A stretch of DNA of 64,000 bases from Yamagishiella unicocca (Eukaryota; Chlorophyta; Chlorophyceae; Chlamydomonadales; Volvocaceae). The translations under genes were made by a program, and so were the position numbers. The stretch spans positions 124,001-188,000 of the forward strand of contig BDSL01000082.1 of NCBI GenBank assembly GCA_003116995.1. The letters are read 5' to 3'. Below, piece after piece: positions 13,223 to 39,400 of this stretch (position 1 is the first letter of the stretch; each line of letters opens with the position of its first letter). The notes beneath the pieces were generated by a model that had not been told where the DNA came from, made no database searches, and saw nothing but the letters and a program-made list of their open reading frames with translations.

Positions 13223-15967
13223 CCTGCCTGGTTGCTGTCGCCAGAGGTCGCGAACGGGTTCGGGGTCCGGGGCCTCGGGGATGGGCCCCGTTGGTCCCCT
13301 ACAACGTTTCTACCCTCATGTCATGAGCAGAATTGGAAATACATCGCTTGGACATACGTAAGATTAACTTTAGATAGAGTCACGAAACAGGCCGCGGCCG
13401 AGCAATTCTTGGGACGGCGCCTATTGCGCCCGATAATGTAAGTGTTGTGAAGGGGCTGCCACGCCTAGTCGGCATGAGCACAACTTGGGGGCCTAGGATG
13501 CGAGCACGAGCACTCGCGCTGACCGCGCCGTACAATCCGCCAACTCCTCGTTCAACTATTAAGACTTGCTTCCGCCCGATAGCAAAAACTAAATTTTGAC
13601 TCTAATATTTACTACTTATAGGTTCTACTTCGATGCAGCGTCTTTACATTGGGACGCGGAGACTACCGACAGGCCGAGCGCCGAGGAACACCGCCGTTCA
13701 CTAATTACCAATTTTGAAGGTTATCGAAGTAATGAAATGGAAACAAAACGGATGGTATTGTGGGTGGCTGCGAGATGTGTGGATCAGCAAAGTTGAGCCA
13801 GGGCGCGGGGTCCTCGGCACGAACGCTACACGATACCGCGCTCCGTTGCATAAAATTCCACATGTTACAGGTTACCACGTGCGCACGCAGGCACTTCTGT
13901 CGACTAGGGTACACGTATAGTGGCCCTGACTGTCAACATGCAAGGTTTTACTTGTTCGCCATGTCCACAAACACAGCTACCTGGACGCTATCGGCCGAAA
14001 TAAACCCTGTGTGATGAGGAAAACGTTACTCATCGGTGCTTGCTGCGACCTGGAGGGTATCTTGTTGGTGGTGTGTTTCTGGGGTAAGTTGTGAGTTCGC
14101 AGTTGACGGCAGGCACAGATGTCACGCAGCTGCTCACCCCCACCAGCATTGCTGCCCCTTAGCGTAGCGGACCATAGTGAACGCCAACATACATACCACT
14201 GAAGCGAAGTCTAAAACAGCGACAGTGACCTGCAGACGACACGTGCTTGGCGGAACTTCCTGGAACTTCTAGTCGTGGAAAGCACGCCGATGTCGCAAAA
14301 TTGAGAAAGCACTAAGAGTATAAGAAAGCATGTGCATGCACTGACCCGGGCAGGGCACCTTGCAGCTGGGATGGCAGCGCACCAATTGGCTGAGCCCAAT
14401 AGGGGGCTGCTAGTGTTCCGAACACAAGTGATGCTTTCTCATCTACCGATTGCCGGCCCGGCACATCTTCACATCCGCTTTATCGGGTAGCTTGACCGGC
14501 CCTGGTGCATGCCGCAGCCAGTACACAGCTTACGGAAGTCCTGCAGAGCTTACATGGCGGTGCTGGCTGACGTGGCTGTAGTATTGCGGGGCTTCAGCCT
14601 GTCTCGCGTCTCGCAGGTATGTCTGTATCTGGAGGATGCTTGCAGGTCGGTCTGTGTCTGGAGGATGCTTGAGAGGTTGGCCTATGCTAGTCGATGGCAT
14701 TTTACTCTTCCTACCGCAACGAATACTACTACCCACTCCGTGTCGAGGAAGGTACAGAAGAGCGGCGGATGTAGGATGTCACTGGGCACAGCACACCCAC
14801 ATCCACCCCCCCATGCGCAAGTACGTGCTGTTGGGACTTCCTGACACCGCCAGGTTCTCGCCGGGTCTCCTCCGGATTCTGCGGGACCCACAACCTCAAC
14901 TACATGTACCGTATGCGCATCCCTGTCCATGTGCATCCGCCGCAGCCACGCCGTCCGAAACTCCGAATTCACAACACGTATGCCCCCTCACTCCGGTCAC
15001 CTGCTGTCCTGCTCCGGTACCCCCCGGACAGGGGCGATGGAGTTCCTGACCCGCCCACGCAAGCACGTCTCTCTCGCATGCAGACCGCAGCCTCAACCCT
15101 GCCTCCCGGCGTGCCACCTGCCCCAGCCGTTGCCCGCACACGTCCGCGCAGCCACCCGCCAGCCCACGGGCCGTTTAATTGCACCATATTTCCATCCGCT
15201 CAGCCACGGACCCAATGCCCAGCACTAGCAAGTGCAGCAAGTGCGTACTGCTACTACGCATGTATGTCCTGTCCGGTCCTGTACGCGGCCACTGGGTGAC
15301 CCACGGGACCGTCCGCATGCACTGCATTTCGCCCGGGGTCCCCGGCTCCCGCTGGCTGTCCCCTTTACTACCAGTATTTTTGACAGTTCCCATGAGCAGA
15401 CGCACCGCTCAGATGCAACACGCCTCACTCCTCCGTCACCTTCACCGCCCTCGGTTTTGTCGGCCGTGGATTCGCGGATTCTCTTATCAAATCCCTCCTC
15501 CCTTCCCGCCTCCCGCGCCGGGCCACCAATTGCGATGAACGCTCGCTGCGGCCCCGCAGGCCTAGCAAGCCGCCCGCTGGTCGCAACCAGGTACTGGCGG
15601 GTCGCACGAGGCTTCCTGATACGGCCCCGGCCGCCCTCTCTCCGGCCGCCCCCTCTCCAAAGAATTCTGCTCTGCTTACTCGACAGATGGTGCACCACTC
15701 CGGCTTATTTCCAACCCGCGGCGCCTGGTGGTGGCGCCGCCAACCGCCAACGCGCGCTCCACACGCAGAGCACGAACCCACGTGGCCCCAGGCTTGCGGT
15801 GTGTGGCCTGTGTGTGCGACGAACCGACCGTATCACGATGGCCACCAGCCCAGTCGCCCCCTCACCGCGCCGACCCCCACGGAGTGCCCTCCTGCAGGTG
15901 CGGCGGGCCCCACCCAGCAGCATCAACGACACCACAGCTCAGCGCAACTGCCACTGCGACGCGTCGG

Positions 15968-16046
15968 CAGCGCAACAGCACCGCGCTGTAGACAGCGCAA
16001 CAGCACCGCGCTGTAGACAGCGCAACAGCACCGCGATGTAGACAGC
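15968..16046. repeat. 25-bp tandem repeat, three copies
   Basis: The unit GCGCAACAGCACCGCG followed by CTGTAGACA is repeated three times with a single-base variant in the third copy. Confidence 0.85.
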
Positions 16047-16154
16047 GCAAGCATTGTGGCCAACACCCAGCTCCCACCCATCCAAAACAGCACGTCACCG
16101 CGTAACCACAACCCGCCTGCCGTGTCGAGCCGCAATAGAGCCACGTGACGACGC

Positions 16155-16325
16155 GCGACCCTCCGGCCTCAAAATGGGAGTCACTCAATGCCCGACCCCT
16201 TCGGCCTCAAAAATGAGAGCGCTGCAACAGCAAGCATCACTCAAGTGACTCAATGCCTGACCCTTCGGCCTCGAAAATGAGAGCGCTGCAACAGCAAGCA
16301 TCACTCAAGTGACTCAATGCCCCAC
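16155..16325. repeat. Tandem repeat, about 66-bp unit
   Basis: Two near-identical copies run from GACTCAATGCC through AGAGCGCTGCAACAGCAAGC to ACTCAAGT, with partial copies on both sides. Confidence 0.85.
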
Positions 16326-16654
16326 GCGCCGCGCCGCACAGGAGGGGGCCGGAAACGCGCGGGATACTTGCGACTTCAGCGTCGATTGGCAAGCCACTGC
16401 AAAGGTGGGCCCGGCCCCGCCCCTGCATGCCAGGCTGGCAGCAAACCTCGGCTGCCGCTGCTGCTGTGATGCTGCCTTGCGCTGCTGCAGCGACCGCTAC
16501 ACGTCCCGCCAGCTCCTAGCCCAACCCCCTCCCCTCGAGGACGCCGCTTGCCGCTGCACTCACATCTTCAACCTCCACCACCGCCAGCATGAATTGTGAA
16601 CTACCCTCACCACTGCACTCAATACCTTTCCTCTCCCGCCACCACCAGCTTCCG

Positions 16655-16760
16655 CAGCTGGCCAGGGCGCAGCTGGCCAGGGCGCAGCTGGCCAGGGCGC
16701 AGCTGGCCAGGGCGCGGCTGCCACACCGGCACCAGCTGCCTCACCGGCACCAGCTGCCGC
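16655..16760. repeat. 15-16-bp tandem repeats
   Basis: Four copies of CAGCTGGCCAGGGCG are followed by copies of CACCGGCACCAGCTGC, just downstream of the Janus-domain gene stop codon. Confidence 0.85.
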
Positions 16761-16818
16761 ACCCCCTTTCTCCGCGTCCGCGCCCCCGGACGGCCTCGCG
16801 CGCCGCTCCGCCTCCTCG

Positions 16819-19800
16819 CTACGTGAGCACCGTGATCTTGTAGGTGGGCGGGAAGCTCTGGCGCGCCAGCGCCGCCGCGAGGTTTAGGAGGTCCATCGCG
16901 GACGCGGGCCTTATGCCTGCGTTGCTGGGCATAAGGCCCATGGCCGCCAGCGGCAGCGCGCGGTCCATCACGAACCCCGAGTGCAGGTGCAGGTGGCGGT
17001 CCCGGTCGCGGCGCCACTCCATCACGCCGCCGCCCATCAGGGTGGGGGCCTCGGTGGGCACCCCGTGCTTCTGCGACAGGGCCATGATCTGCACGGCGTG
17101 GGCGGAGGCGGAGGGCACGAGGGCGGAGCGATGCGGCAAGTAAGAGGGCGTGGTGGCGGGTGCGGGTACGGTCGGTGGCGTGCGTGCTTCATAGGGGTTC
17201 GCGAGTAGCCGCTCGGGTCCTCGGAATCCACTACGGCAACCTGGGAGGTGGGAACGGGTGCAGGGGTCAGGGGCGCCTGCTGGCGTGTATTGCTCATAGC
17301 ATTGCGGGCTTCTTTGCGCTTGAAAAATAAAGGATGGCCCACAATGCCACAGTCTGCAGTGGGCCCCCTCCTCCGCTGCCGCTGCAGTGGCCCCCCTCCG
17401 CTGCCGCTGCAGTGGCCCCCCTCCTCCGCTGCCGGCACCCGCCGCCGGCCACACCTCCCGGTTGCAGTCCTCTATCAGCTGTCCCTCGCTGCCATAGTTG
17501 CGACCGCGGATGAGGATCCGCTGCCGCTCGCTGCCCGGCATGCCGCCGGAGCGGGCGGCCTGGTCTCGGAGCTTCACCATGATGAAACGGAAGGAGCCCC
17601 ACTCGTCGATGTGGACAATGGGGATGTATTGGCCCACCCATGGAGAGCCCTGCCCCAGCGACTCCTGAACCCTGTGGTACCCAGCACGGCGGGGCGGGTG
17701 AGGGTCGGGATGGGGCGAAACGGTTACATACCCATCTGGGTCAATCCAGACCCAGATCCAGGGCCGAGCAATCGGGTAAAAAAAGCTGCGGCAAACCTGC
17801 GAAACACGCTGCCCTTCCGCCTTTCAAGAACCCTCACGCCTGCTCTCTCCTTGGTACAGCGGTAGTAGGATAAACCACTATACCCGTCAGCAGCCCGTCC
17901 TCCCTCCCCGCCGATCCACGGCGTTCCTGTCATACCCTTCCCGAGAGCCCTCGCATGACCCCCCCACCCAAACCGCCAACCCCCCCACCCATCGCCAACG
18001 CACATAATTATGCCCCTCTGCCCCCCCGCCCCTCCGGGTCCCCCTGCCGTCCCTTGGAGCCCCCCCTCTCTGCTCCCCCACCCCTCCGTGGCCCCTCCAC
18101 CCTCCTTGGGCCCCCCTTCTGGCCCCCACCCCGCACCTCTTTTCCGCCTGCTCCTCACACTCCATCTGCTGCTGCAGCACCACCGCCGCCCGCCTGTTGA
18201 GCGACGCCACCTCGCGGCTGGCCGCCAACATCTCCCCGCTCGCCTGCCGGCCCAGCATCTTGGGCCCCGAAGTGAAGCTGCCACTGCCGCTGCCGCACGC
18301 CCCCAGAGGCCAGTCGCCTCCCAGGGTGCTCGGCGCCGCGCCCAGCGTACCCACTAGGCTCTGCAGCGCAAGGCTACCCTCCCTGGACATGGCGCCGAAG
18401 GCGCTGCCGCCGCGGCCAGCGCCGCTGGTGTTTGCGATCTGCATGGAGACCGTGGTGGTTGCGTTGGTTGCGTTCAGGTACGCCAGCGCCTCCTCCAGTT
18501 GGTCCGGGGGTGCTGAGGAGGCGTGCTCCGGTTCCGTGCGCGACTGCTCCGCCTGCCAGCGCCGAGTGAAGCGCCAGCGCCAAGCCGCCTCCTGAATGAC
18601 CGCCTCCGCGGCAGCCTGTCTGTCGACTGTGTTGGCCATGACGAGCTGCTGGTTCCTTTCCTCCTGCCCCTGAAGCTGCAGCTGGCCCTGCTGTAGGGCA
18701 TCCAGCAGCAAGGATTCGCTGCCGGGGCGCCGCCGCCCGTGCTCCATTTGATCCACGGCGTCCCCATTCGAGTAGTCTTGCCCGTGCCCGTGCCCGTGCT
18801 CGTGCTCCTGCCCCGGGGCCTGCGGCTGCCGGTGTTGTTGCTTGTGGATCATGTCCAGCAGCGTGGGGCTGGCAGCAGGCGCGTGGGAGGCCATGTTGCT
18901 GCTGCTGCCGCCGCCGCCGCTGTAGTCCCCGCTGCCGCAGCCGCCGCTGCCGTTGCTGCCACCGCTGACGCCGCCGCTGTCCTGGCCCATTCCCCGACCC
19001 AGATGCACCGATATGATGGGCGAGCGGTTGTTGCTGGCGGAGGAGGGGTTGGAGTTGCCGGAAGCGCTGCCGGGCCCAAACTCCACGCGCTCCGGAACCG
19101 GATCCAGCAGCCGGTACTGCCGGTCCGCCCATGTGCCAAGGGCCATTGCTGAGGCATCCTCGGGTCCGAAGCCGGTTGAGCGGCCGAATGGGAGATGTTG
19201 GGACGGCACTGGTTCCGGAGCCGCTGGCTCCGCTGCCAGCGGCTCGATTGCAATGGCAGCCGGCAGAGGGCCGTCGCCGGTATCGTTCCCCAGCGCGGCG
19301 AGTCTTCTGGGGACCGGCATAGCCTTCGGGGGTGACGCCTCGTGAGCGCCAACCGAGTGGAACGCGGGCTCGGTGCCGTACATGGGCGACATCCCGCCGT
19401 TGCCATTTAACACGGACTGATTCAGGGCCTGGGTCAGGTCCCCGTGGCTGCGCGAGGTGAGGAAGGCGCGGAGAAAGGGCCCTGCGGTGATGGCTGGGCC
19501 CGAGGGACCAGAAGGGTTGACCAGTGTAGGGCCTTCCAGCTCAGGCGAGCCGGGGGCGTCGCGCTCATTGGGCCGCGCTAACCCCCATAGGCCGCCGAGG
19601 CAGCTGCATGGTCCAAACCTGCCGCAGGGAGCCACAGATTCCGCGGAGCGATCAGGTGTGCAAGGATGGTTACATTATCGCGAGCCAGTGAGACCCCCCA
19701 AAGAAGTTATAGTGCCGCTGGAAAGGAGATCGATGCCGCGAACAAGAAACAAGAGACGCACCAGTTTCTTTCGAACAGCAGCTCGACCCGTTCCCAGTCG

Positions 19801-19958
19801 GCCGCAGCGAGGTCGGAGGCCAAAAATTCAGTGCGCGCCGCGGCAAGAGAGTCCGGCGGCAGACCCTCGAAGCTAGGCTTGTCCACGAAAGGCCTCCCAT
19901 AGCAAAAACCGGTCGTGCGCCCGTTCACACTCGGAGCGCCCCATGTTGCCGGTTCCAT
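16819..19958 (-). CDS. Protein with C-terminal Janus/PHPT-like domain (721 aa)
   Basis: Exons 19762-19958, 18137-19618, 17455-17671 and 16819-17088 on the minus strand join in frame to 721 aa. The C-terminal part, about residues 575-721, resembles the Janus/ocnus family whose best known member is the 14-kDa phosphohistidine phosphatase PHPT1. The shared blocks are the VHIDEWGSFRF strand, ILIRGRNY, LMGGGVM, HLHLHSGF and a closing YKITV strand. The stretch that should carry the PHPT1 catalytic histidine reads GSEGQLIEDCNREV and has no histidine, so catalysis is doubtful. The first 560 residues are low complexity (Gly/Ser/Ala/Gln/His-rich) with a short charged helical part near 440-475. The start is the first ATG of exon 1; that exon is supported by phase and by its donor, but not by homology. 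Family assignment is from remembered alignments. Confidence 0.8.
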
Positions 19959-20758
19959 GCGTCGCTGCAAGTGGCCTCCCGCTACCGCTGCTTCGCGGTA
20001 ATCGTGCGCTTGGCAGTGTTTCTCTCCGGTGGCGCAAAAGCGCACCGATCCATTCCACGTGACCCCACGCGCTCGGTGTGGGCCTCAGAAGCAATCCTGC
20101 ATTGTGGGTCGAACTGGCTAAAAATGAATGATCAAGGTCTAAATCTGTGTATTCTGTGGGTGTTAGGTAGCTAATGGTTTGTATGCGTGTTGTTGGCGTC
20201 ACGAATAGCCGTGTTCGCAAAGGGGATTCGAATCGTACAGGCCTTGCAGGCCCGCGCACCCAACCACGTTGAAAGAAATCGTGGAACATGTCGTAGTGTT
20301 TACTAAGTTTAAATTAAGAAATTGGTGCGAACCTCAGCTGGTCGTTGATTGGGTCGCCGCCTCGCCGCCTAAATACTTTACGCAAGACCTAGTACATGAT
20401 TCAAACTGGAAACGTAGACGTTTATTAATCAAACCTTTACCACTTTAACGAAATACCAAACCAGTTTTGAGTCCGACAATCTTGTTTCGCGAGCACTGCG
20501 CTAAAGCTAGGTTAGCAATCCGTATCGCTATCAATTGCATAGCGTGCTAGGCAACACCATACTTTAATTGCGCCTGTTAACTGATCTACTGTTTACATCT
20601 TGCCGGGACAGCGTAAACACCCGTTCCGCGCTTCCAGCCGCACTTGTTCAGCGGCAGCCGGCAGACCCGATCGCCGCTACCTAGCATAGCTCACAGCCGC
20701 CGCGGCTGCCGCCGCTGCCGCCGCCGCCCGCGGGGGCGGCGTTGGCGCACAGGGCGCC
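19959..20758. promoter_or_regulatory. Shared divergent promoter region
   Basis: About 800 bp separates the start codons of the Janus-domain gene (minus) and RPC2 (plus). The segment at about 20280-20620 is conspicuously AT-rich for this window, which suits a bidirectional promoter. No TATA box or named element can be assigned with confidence. Confidence 0.5.
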
Positions 20759-34538
<13,780 letters not shown>

Positions 34539-36419
34539 TGTACGGTACGGAGTCGCCTGGGCCTTATGGACGACGTTCGCCATCTGCGCCTCGCTGGCGG
34601 GCCTTATGCGCCTGGCCAGTATGGAGTTGGGAGGGCACCGGGACACTGTACGGGCACTTCGCCGGCTAGGCCTTGTGGGCCTCCTGTGGCTGACGCACTC
34701 GGTAGTAGTACGGGGCGGCACCTGGGCCTTGTGGGCCTTCGCCTGTCAGACGCTTGCAGTAGGGATTTAGGGTTTTAGGGCTTGGTAGAGTTCAGTTTGC
34801 GGGACGCGAAGTGATAGCGTCTGGCAGGTACGGCAGGACGAAGTCGAAGCGCGCGGCAACGCGCCCAACGATTCCGGGCAGTTGTGTTCTCCCGCGATTA
34901 TGGATTCGGGGTGGGGAGGCATATGACGAGGTTGTCAGCAGTAGCATGCAGCAGCGGCAGGCAGCAACAGCAGCAGTGCCGGCAGCCGCAGCAGCAGCAG
35001 CGGCAGCAGCAACAGCAGCAGTGCCGGCAGCCGCAGCAGCAGCAGCAGCGGCGGCAGCAGGGCACGCGGGTGGGGGCGCCGCTGGCGCGTGTGGCGGTTG
35101 GGGCGGAACGTGGACAGGAGAGGATAGGCCGTAGGGAGGCTAGGTAGGAGTACTAGGTAGGTGGGTGGGGGTTCCCCCGGGGACCCGGGGGCATGTGCGT
35201 GTTGTGTTGTGTGTTTCGTGTCCACCGCCGGCCTTGCCTGCCGCGCGTGTGTACCACCGGATCGCGGAGCTGCGGCGTGCAACCAGCAACCAACAACCAA
35301 CAACCAACAATGTCCGTTTGCGGTTGGCAGCAAGTTGTGTTTTGTTTCGCACGGACGGCGCTGCAAGGTCGCCGCGGGGTTAGCTAGGTGGTTGTGTACA
35401 AGGGACCAGCGCACTCGGCGGGGCTGGATGAACTGGATGAGCAGTTTTTGTTTACGACCCGTGGGTCGGAGGACGGAGCGTTCCTGCGGTGGAGGCTGGT
35501 CGCCTGACAGGTTTTGTAGACGACACGAAGATGTGCTTGCGGCCGGCTACCTAGCCTCCTGTCGTGTTCGTTTTGAGCGTGATAGCGGCCTTAGCGGCCT
35601 CACACGAAACAAAAAATGTGGACAAGCGTGGCAGCAACAGCAACAGAAACCAACTGACATCAGGCAGAGCAGCAGCTATTTTCCCGGCGTTGCGATGTCC
35701 TGCGATATCGGAGACACCTCAAAATAATATAGACGCGTTTTCTTCGCACGTGCCTTCGAGGCGTCTAGTCTCTTGGGCGCGCAGATAGACCCGTCGTGAC
35801 GTGCACGCCGGTGAGTGATAGGCCGCGGTTTCTTCTCCAGGCTCCGAAACTAACCGCCGTTCGTTGGACCCATTAAGCCAAACCTGCCGTACTTGAAAGG
35901 TGACCTTGTCGGAGCTGAGCGGTGCACACAGAGCTCACCGGCCCCAGCCTGTCGCTGTGCAAGCACCCGCCTGCCTGCCCTACCCGACCCATAAGCCATC
36001 GAGGCGACCTAGGCGATAACCAAGGCAGCAGAACGATAAGAGGCGATAGAGGGCGGGTCAGAGTGCTGCGCTCGCTCTCTACTCCTACCCGGAGTAGTAG
36101 CTGTGTCTGTGAACTGTAACTGTAACTGTTACTGCTACCCGGAGCAGAAGGAACACCTACCGCGATCACGACGGCGCCAGCAACTAACTACCACCTCGCC
36201 TTCACAGCGTTCAAGAAGCCACACACGACGCAAAGCAGCTGTAGCTAACACATCGCGCACCAAGGGCAGGGTCGCTCGCCCATCCAGACGAGCGCGAGGC
36301 TTGGGGGCTTCCGACAGATAGGTCTCAACCTAACGGAATTGGCCTCTGGGGGCCGCTAGCTTCTCCATCCGCAGCTCTGCTCTCAGCTCCATCACAAGGC
36401 CCTAGGGTTCACGACCACT
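34539..36419. other. Intergenic region between RPC2 and the NHL-BTB gene
   Basis: This 1.9-kb stretch should hold the RPC2 3' UTR and the promoter and 5' UTR of the NHL-BTB gene. It contains a CAG-rich array at 34940-35065. No TGTAA poly(A) signal was found within it, and no additional gene was recognised. Confidence 0.6.
34940..35065. repeat. CAG-rich low-complexity tract
   Basis: Runs of CAG with CGG and CAA interruptions, including a repeated GCAGTGCCGGCAGCCGCAGC block, lie downstream of RPC2. It reads as poly-Gln or poly-Ala but has no exon context. Confidence 0.85.
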
Positions 36420-39400
36420 ATGTCGGCCAGCGGCGGCGGCGGCGGTGGCGGCGGAGGCAGTGGCGGCGGCGGCGGCCGCCGCGGCATCAGCGGCCGCCTG
36501 CACGGCCTGACAGCGATGCTGCGGCGCCGTGGTGGCGGCGGCGGCGGTCCGGGCGACAGCGGCGACGACTCCACCCCTCGGAGGTAGGTGCGGCCGGAAC
36601 CCCCGCCCCCACCCCGACCGGCCCCCCGACCGCCCCCAAAACACACGCACTGCAAACCACGAGGACAGGAACTTATTATCACCCGGGTAACTGGGTGGTG
36701 GCTGTTCATTATTATTGCCGGCTTCATTTGGAGTACGCAATACTTTGGTGTGTCAGCTTATTTGGTTCTTACGTAGAAACACCCAGTGTGGGTTCGTTTT
36801 CTGTCCAGTGCGCCCTGCCGCTGATGCCGCTGCCCTGTCTCCGCTCCCAACACAACAACAACCTCGCCCGCCCGGGGAAACATCCTGCATGGCAGCGACC
36901 GCTCCTCCGTGTACAGCACGGGTACCGCGGCGGGGGGGACTGCTGGCGGCGGCGGCGGCGGCGGCGGGCTGCTGGCCGCCCGCCCCCCGGCGGTCTCCAC
37001 GTTGCACATCCTTTTGGCTGCGGTGGGTGCATTGCCAATTTGCCGCGTCCGCTGCTACTGCCGCCGTAACGTGCGCTTGCTGCTACTTCTTGTGCTGCTA
37101 CTGCTACTGCTGCTGCTGCTGCTACTGCTGCTGCTGCTGCTACTGCTGCTACTGCTACCGCTGCTGCTGCCGTTACTGCTGCCGCTACTGCTGCCGCTAC
37201 TGCTGCTACTGCTGCTGCAAGTGCTGAGCTGGCTTCTGCTCGCGCTTACTTGCTGCTCCACTCCGCTGACCCCGCCGCCGCCACTACCGCTGCTGCTACT
37301 GCCGCTGCTGCTACTGCCACTGCTGCTACTGCCATTGCTGCTACTGCCGCTGCTGCTACTGCCGCAGGACGGAGTGGTGGGCGCCTCACGTCGTGGCGGC
37401 AGCGGCGGCAGCAGCAGCAGCAGCAGCACCCTAGGGCAGCTGCAACCACCCCAGCAGCCGCAACCGCATCAGGCCGCCCCTGCGGGAGCAGGCGGGGGGC
37501 CCTCCACCACCACCGCCACCGCCACCACCACCGCCACCACCACCGCCACCACCACCACCACCACCACCAGTGACAGTGTGGCTGCTTTCGCTGAGGTGGC
37601 TGCGGGGGGAGCTGCCCCGGGCCCCGGGGACGGGGGGCTGCAGGCGCCGGTGGGGGTCGCAGTGGACTTCAGCGGCTTCGCCTTCATCGCGGACACGGGG
37701 CACTGCAGGTGGGTAGGATGAAAGGAGACCCGTGGGTCGGCACATGGAGAATGGAGGGCGGCTGGGTGGGCGGGCGGGCGGGCGGGTCGGTCTCTGCCCA
37801 CGACACGGACACGGACATGTAGCCCTGCGGATAGATACATCTGCCGGTGAGTAGCACTGGATGTAACCCGCCTGACTGACCCCTCTCCTCCCCGCCTGCT
37901 GCCCCCTCTTCCCCTGCTGCCCCCTGTCCCCACTGCCGCCCCCTCTGCCCCCCACCTGCTGCCCCCTTCCTTCCCCCCTGCCGCCCCCTCTCCCCCATGC
38001 CGCCCCCTCTCCCCCCTGCCGCCCCCTCTCCCCCCTGCCGCCCCCTCTCCCCCCTGCCGCCCCCTCGTCCCCCTGCTGCCCCCTCGTCCCCCTGCTGCCC
38101 CCTCGTCCCCCTGCTGCCCCCTCGTCCCCCTGCTGCCCCCTCGTCCCCCTGCTGCCCCCTCGTCCCCCTGCTGCCCCCTCGTCCCCCTGCTGCCCCCTTC
38201 CTCCCCGCCTGCTGCCCCCTCGTCCCCCTGCTGCCCCCTCTCCCCCCTGCTGCCCCCTTCCTCCCCGCCTGCTGCCCCCTCTCCCCCGCCTCTCCATAGA
38301 GTCCTCCGGGTGCGGCTTGACACGGGTGAGGCGGCTGTGCTGGCGGGCGGGGGCGGCTACGGCCACAGAGACGGCCCCGGCCGCAAGGCCAAGTTCGCAT
38401 GTCCCATGTACCTGGCCCTGGACCACCGGGACTGCAGGTAGCGTAGGGGAGAGGGAAAGAGGACGCGATGGATAGGGTTTGGGTTTTAGGGGTTTAGGGT
38501 TTATATGACATGGTGAAGCTCGTGCTTGCCTAGCTTGCTGCCCCGTTACTCCTTATTTACCATACCGCGGCTGACTGCTGCCTGCCTTCTGTTCCTCCTG
38601 CGTTGCGCCATCTCACGCCCGGATCGTACGTGTGTATGTTAGGGGAGGTGCGCGTGTATAATGAGCCTGGCTCCCCCCCCGCTGGCCTCATGTCGTGTTG
38701 CCGTACCGTCGTACTGTTGCAGCCTGATCGTGTCGGACCAGCACTGCCTCCGCCGGGTGGCCAGCGACGGCTTCGTAACCACCATTGCAGGTGCGTTGCA
38801 GAATGGTTGGTGGTTGGTTGCGGTTATGGTTGCGCGACAGTTGAGAGTCGGTTAACGGGCGGCTAGCCCCATCGCGTTTGATAATGTTGGGCTATCCAGG
38901 CAAGGACTGAAGGAAGGAGTGGACCGATTGGGACCGGGGGTTAGTTTTGCAGCAAGCGGGGTGTTGGGAGTTGAAACTTAACGACCAGGGTGTTGAAACT
39001 TACCGACCTGCGTACTTCCCGCCATTCCGGCACTGCGTCGACGTCCCCGGCCCAGGCAGCACCACCCCCGGCCACGTGGACGGACCCGCGGGTCACGCCC
39101 GCTTCTACAACCTGCGCGGTGTGGCGGTGGACTGCGAGGGGAACATCTTCGTGGCCGACTCCTCCAATCACTGCGTGCGGGTGCTGACGGCGGCGGACGC
39201 CATGGTCGCCACGCTAGTGGGTGCGTGTGTGTATCAGGCTGGGGGGGGGGGGGGTAGGAAAACCGGTGTAAAGAAGAGAAAACCGCTTAGGACAGTCGTC
39301 TGGAGGGGTGGACAGGAAACCCCGGTTACGCGACATAGGAAACGGAGGGCAGAAAGTGTCTCGGGGGGTGGGGGAAGGAGAAGAGACCCGTTGATAGGGG

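Larger units (their letters stand above)
13223..16818. other. Intergenic region upstream of the coiled-coil gene
   Basis: About 3.6 kb separates the coiled-coil gene start from the Janus-domain gene stop, both on the minus strand. The part at 13.3-14.5 kb is visibly less GC-rich and may include the coiled-coil promoter. No convincing exon chain was found on either strand. A dispersed GGATTCTCTTATCAAA repeat lies at 15474-15490, and three tandem arrays lie between 15.9 and 16.8 kb. Confidence 0.6.

Noticed and set aside
15968..16325. Possible CRISPR-like array from regularly repeated units
   Set aside because: The repeats are contiguous without unique spacers and the window is eukaryotic; it is an ordinary minisatellite.
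37023..37367. Poly-Leu segment as a genuine transmembrane domain of the NHL-BTB protein
   Set aside because: Good GT-AG boundaries and triplet-repeat composition favour an intron; kept only as a finding on possible retention.
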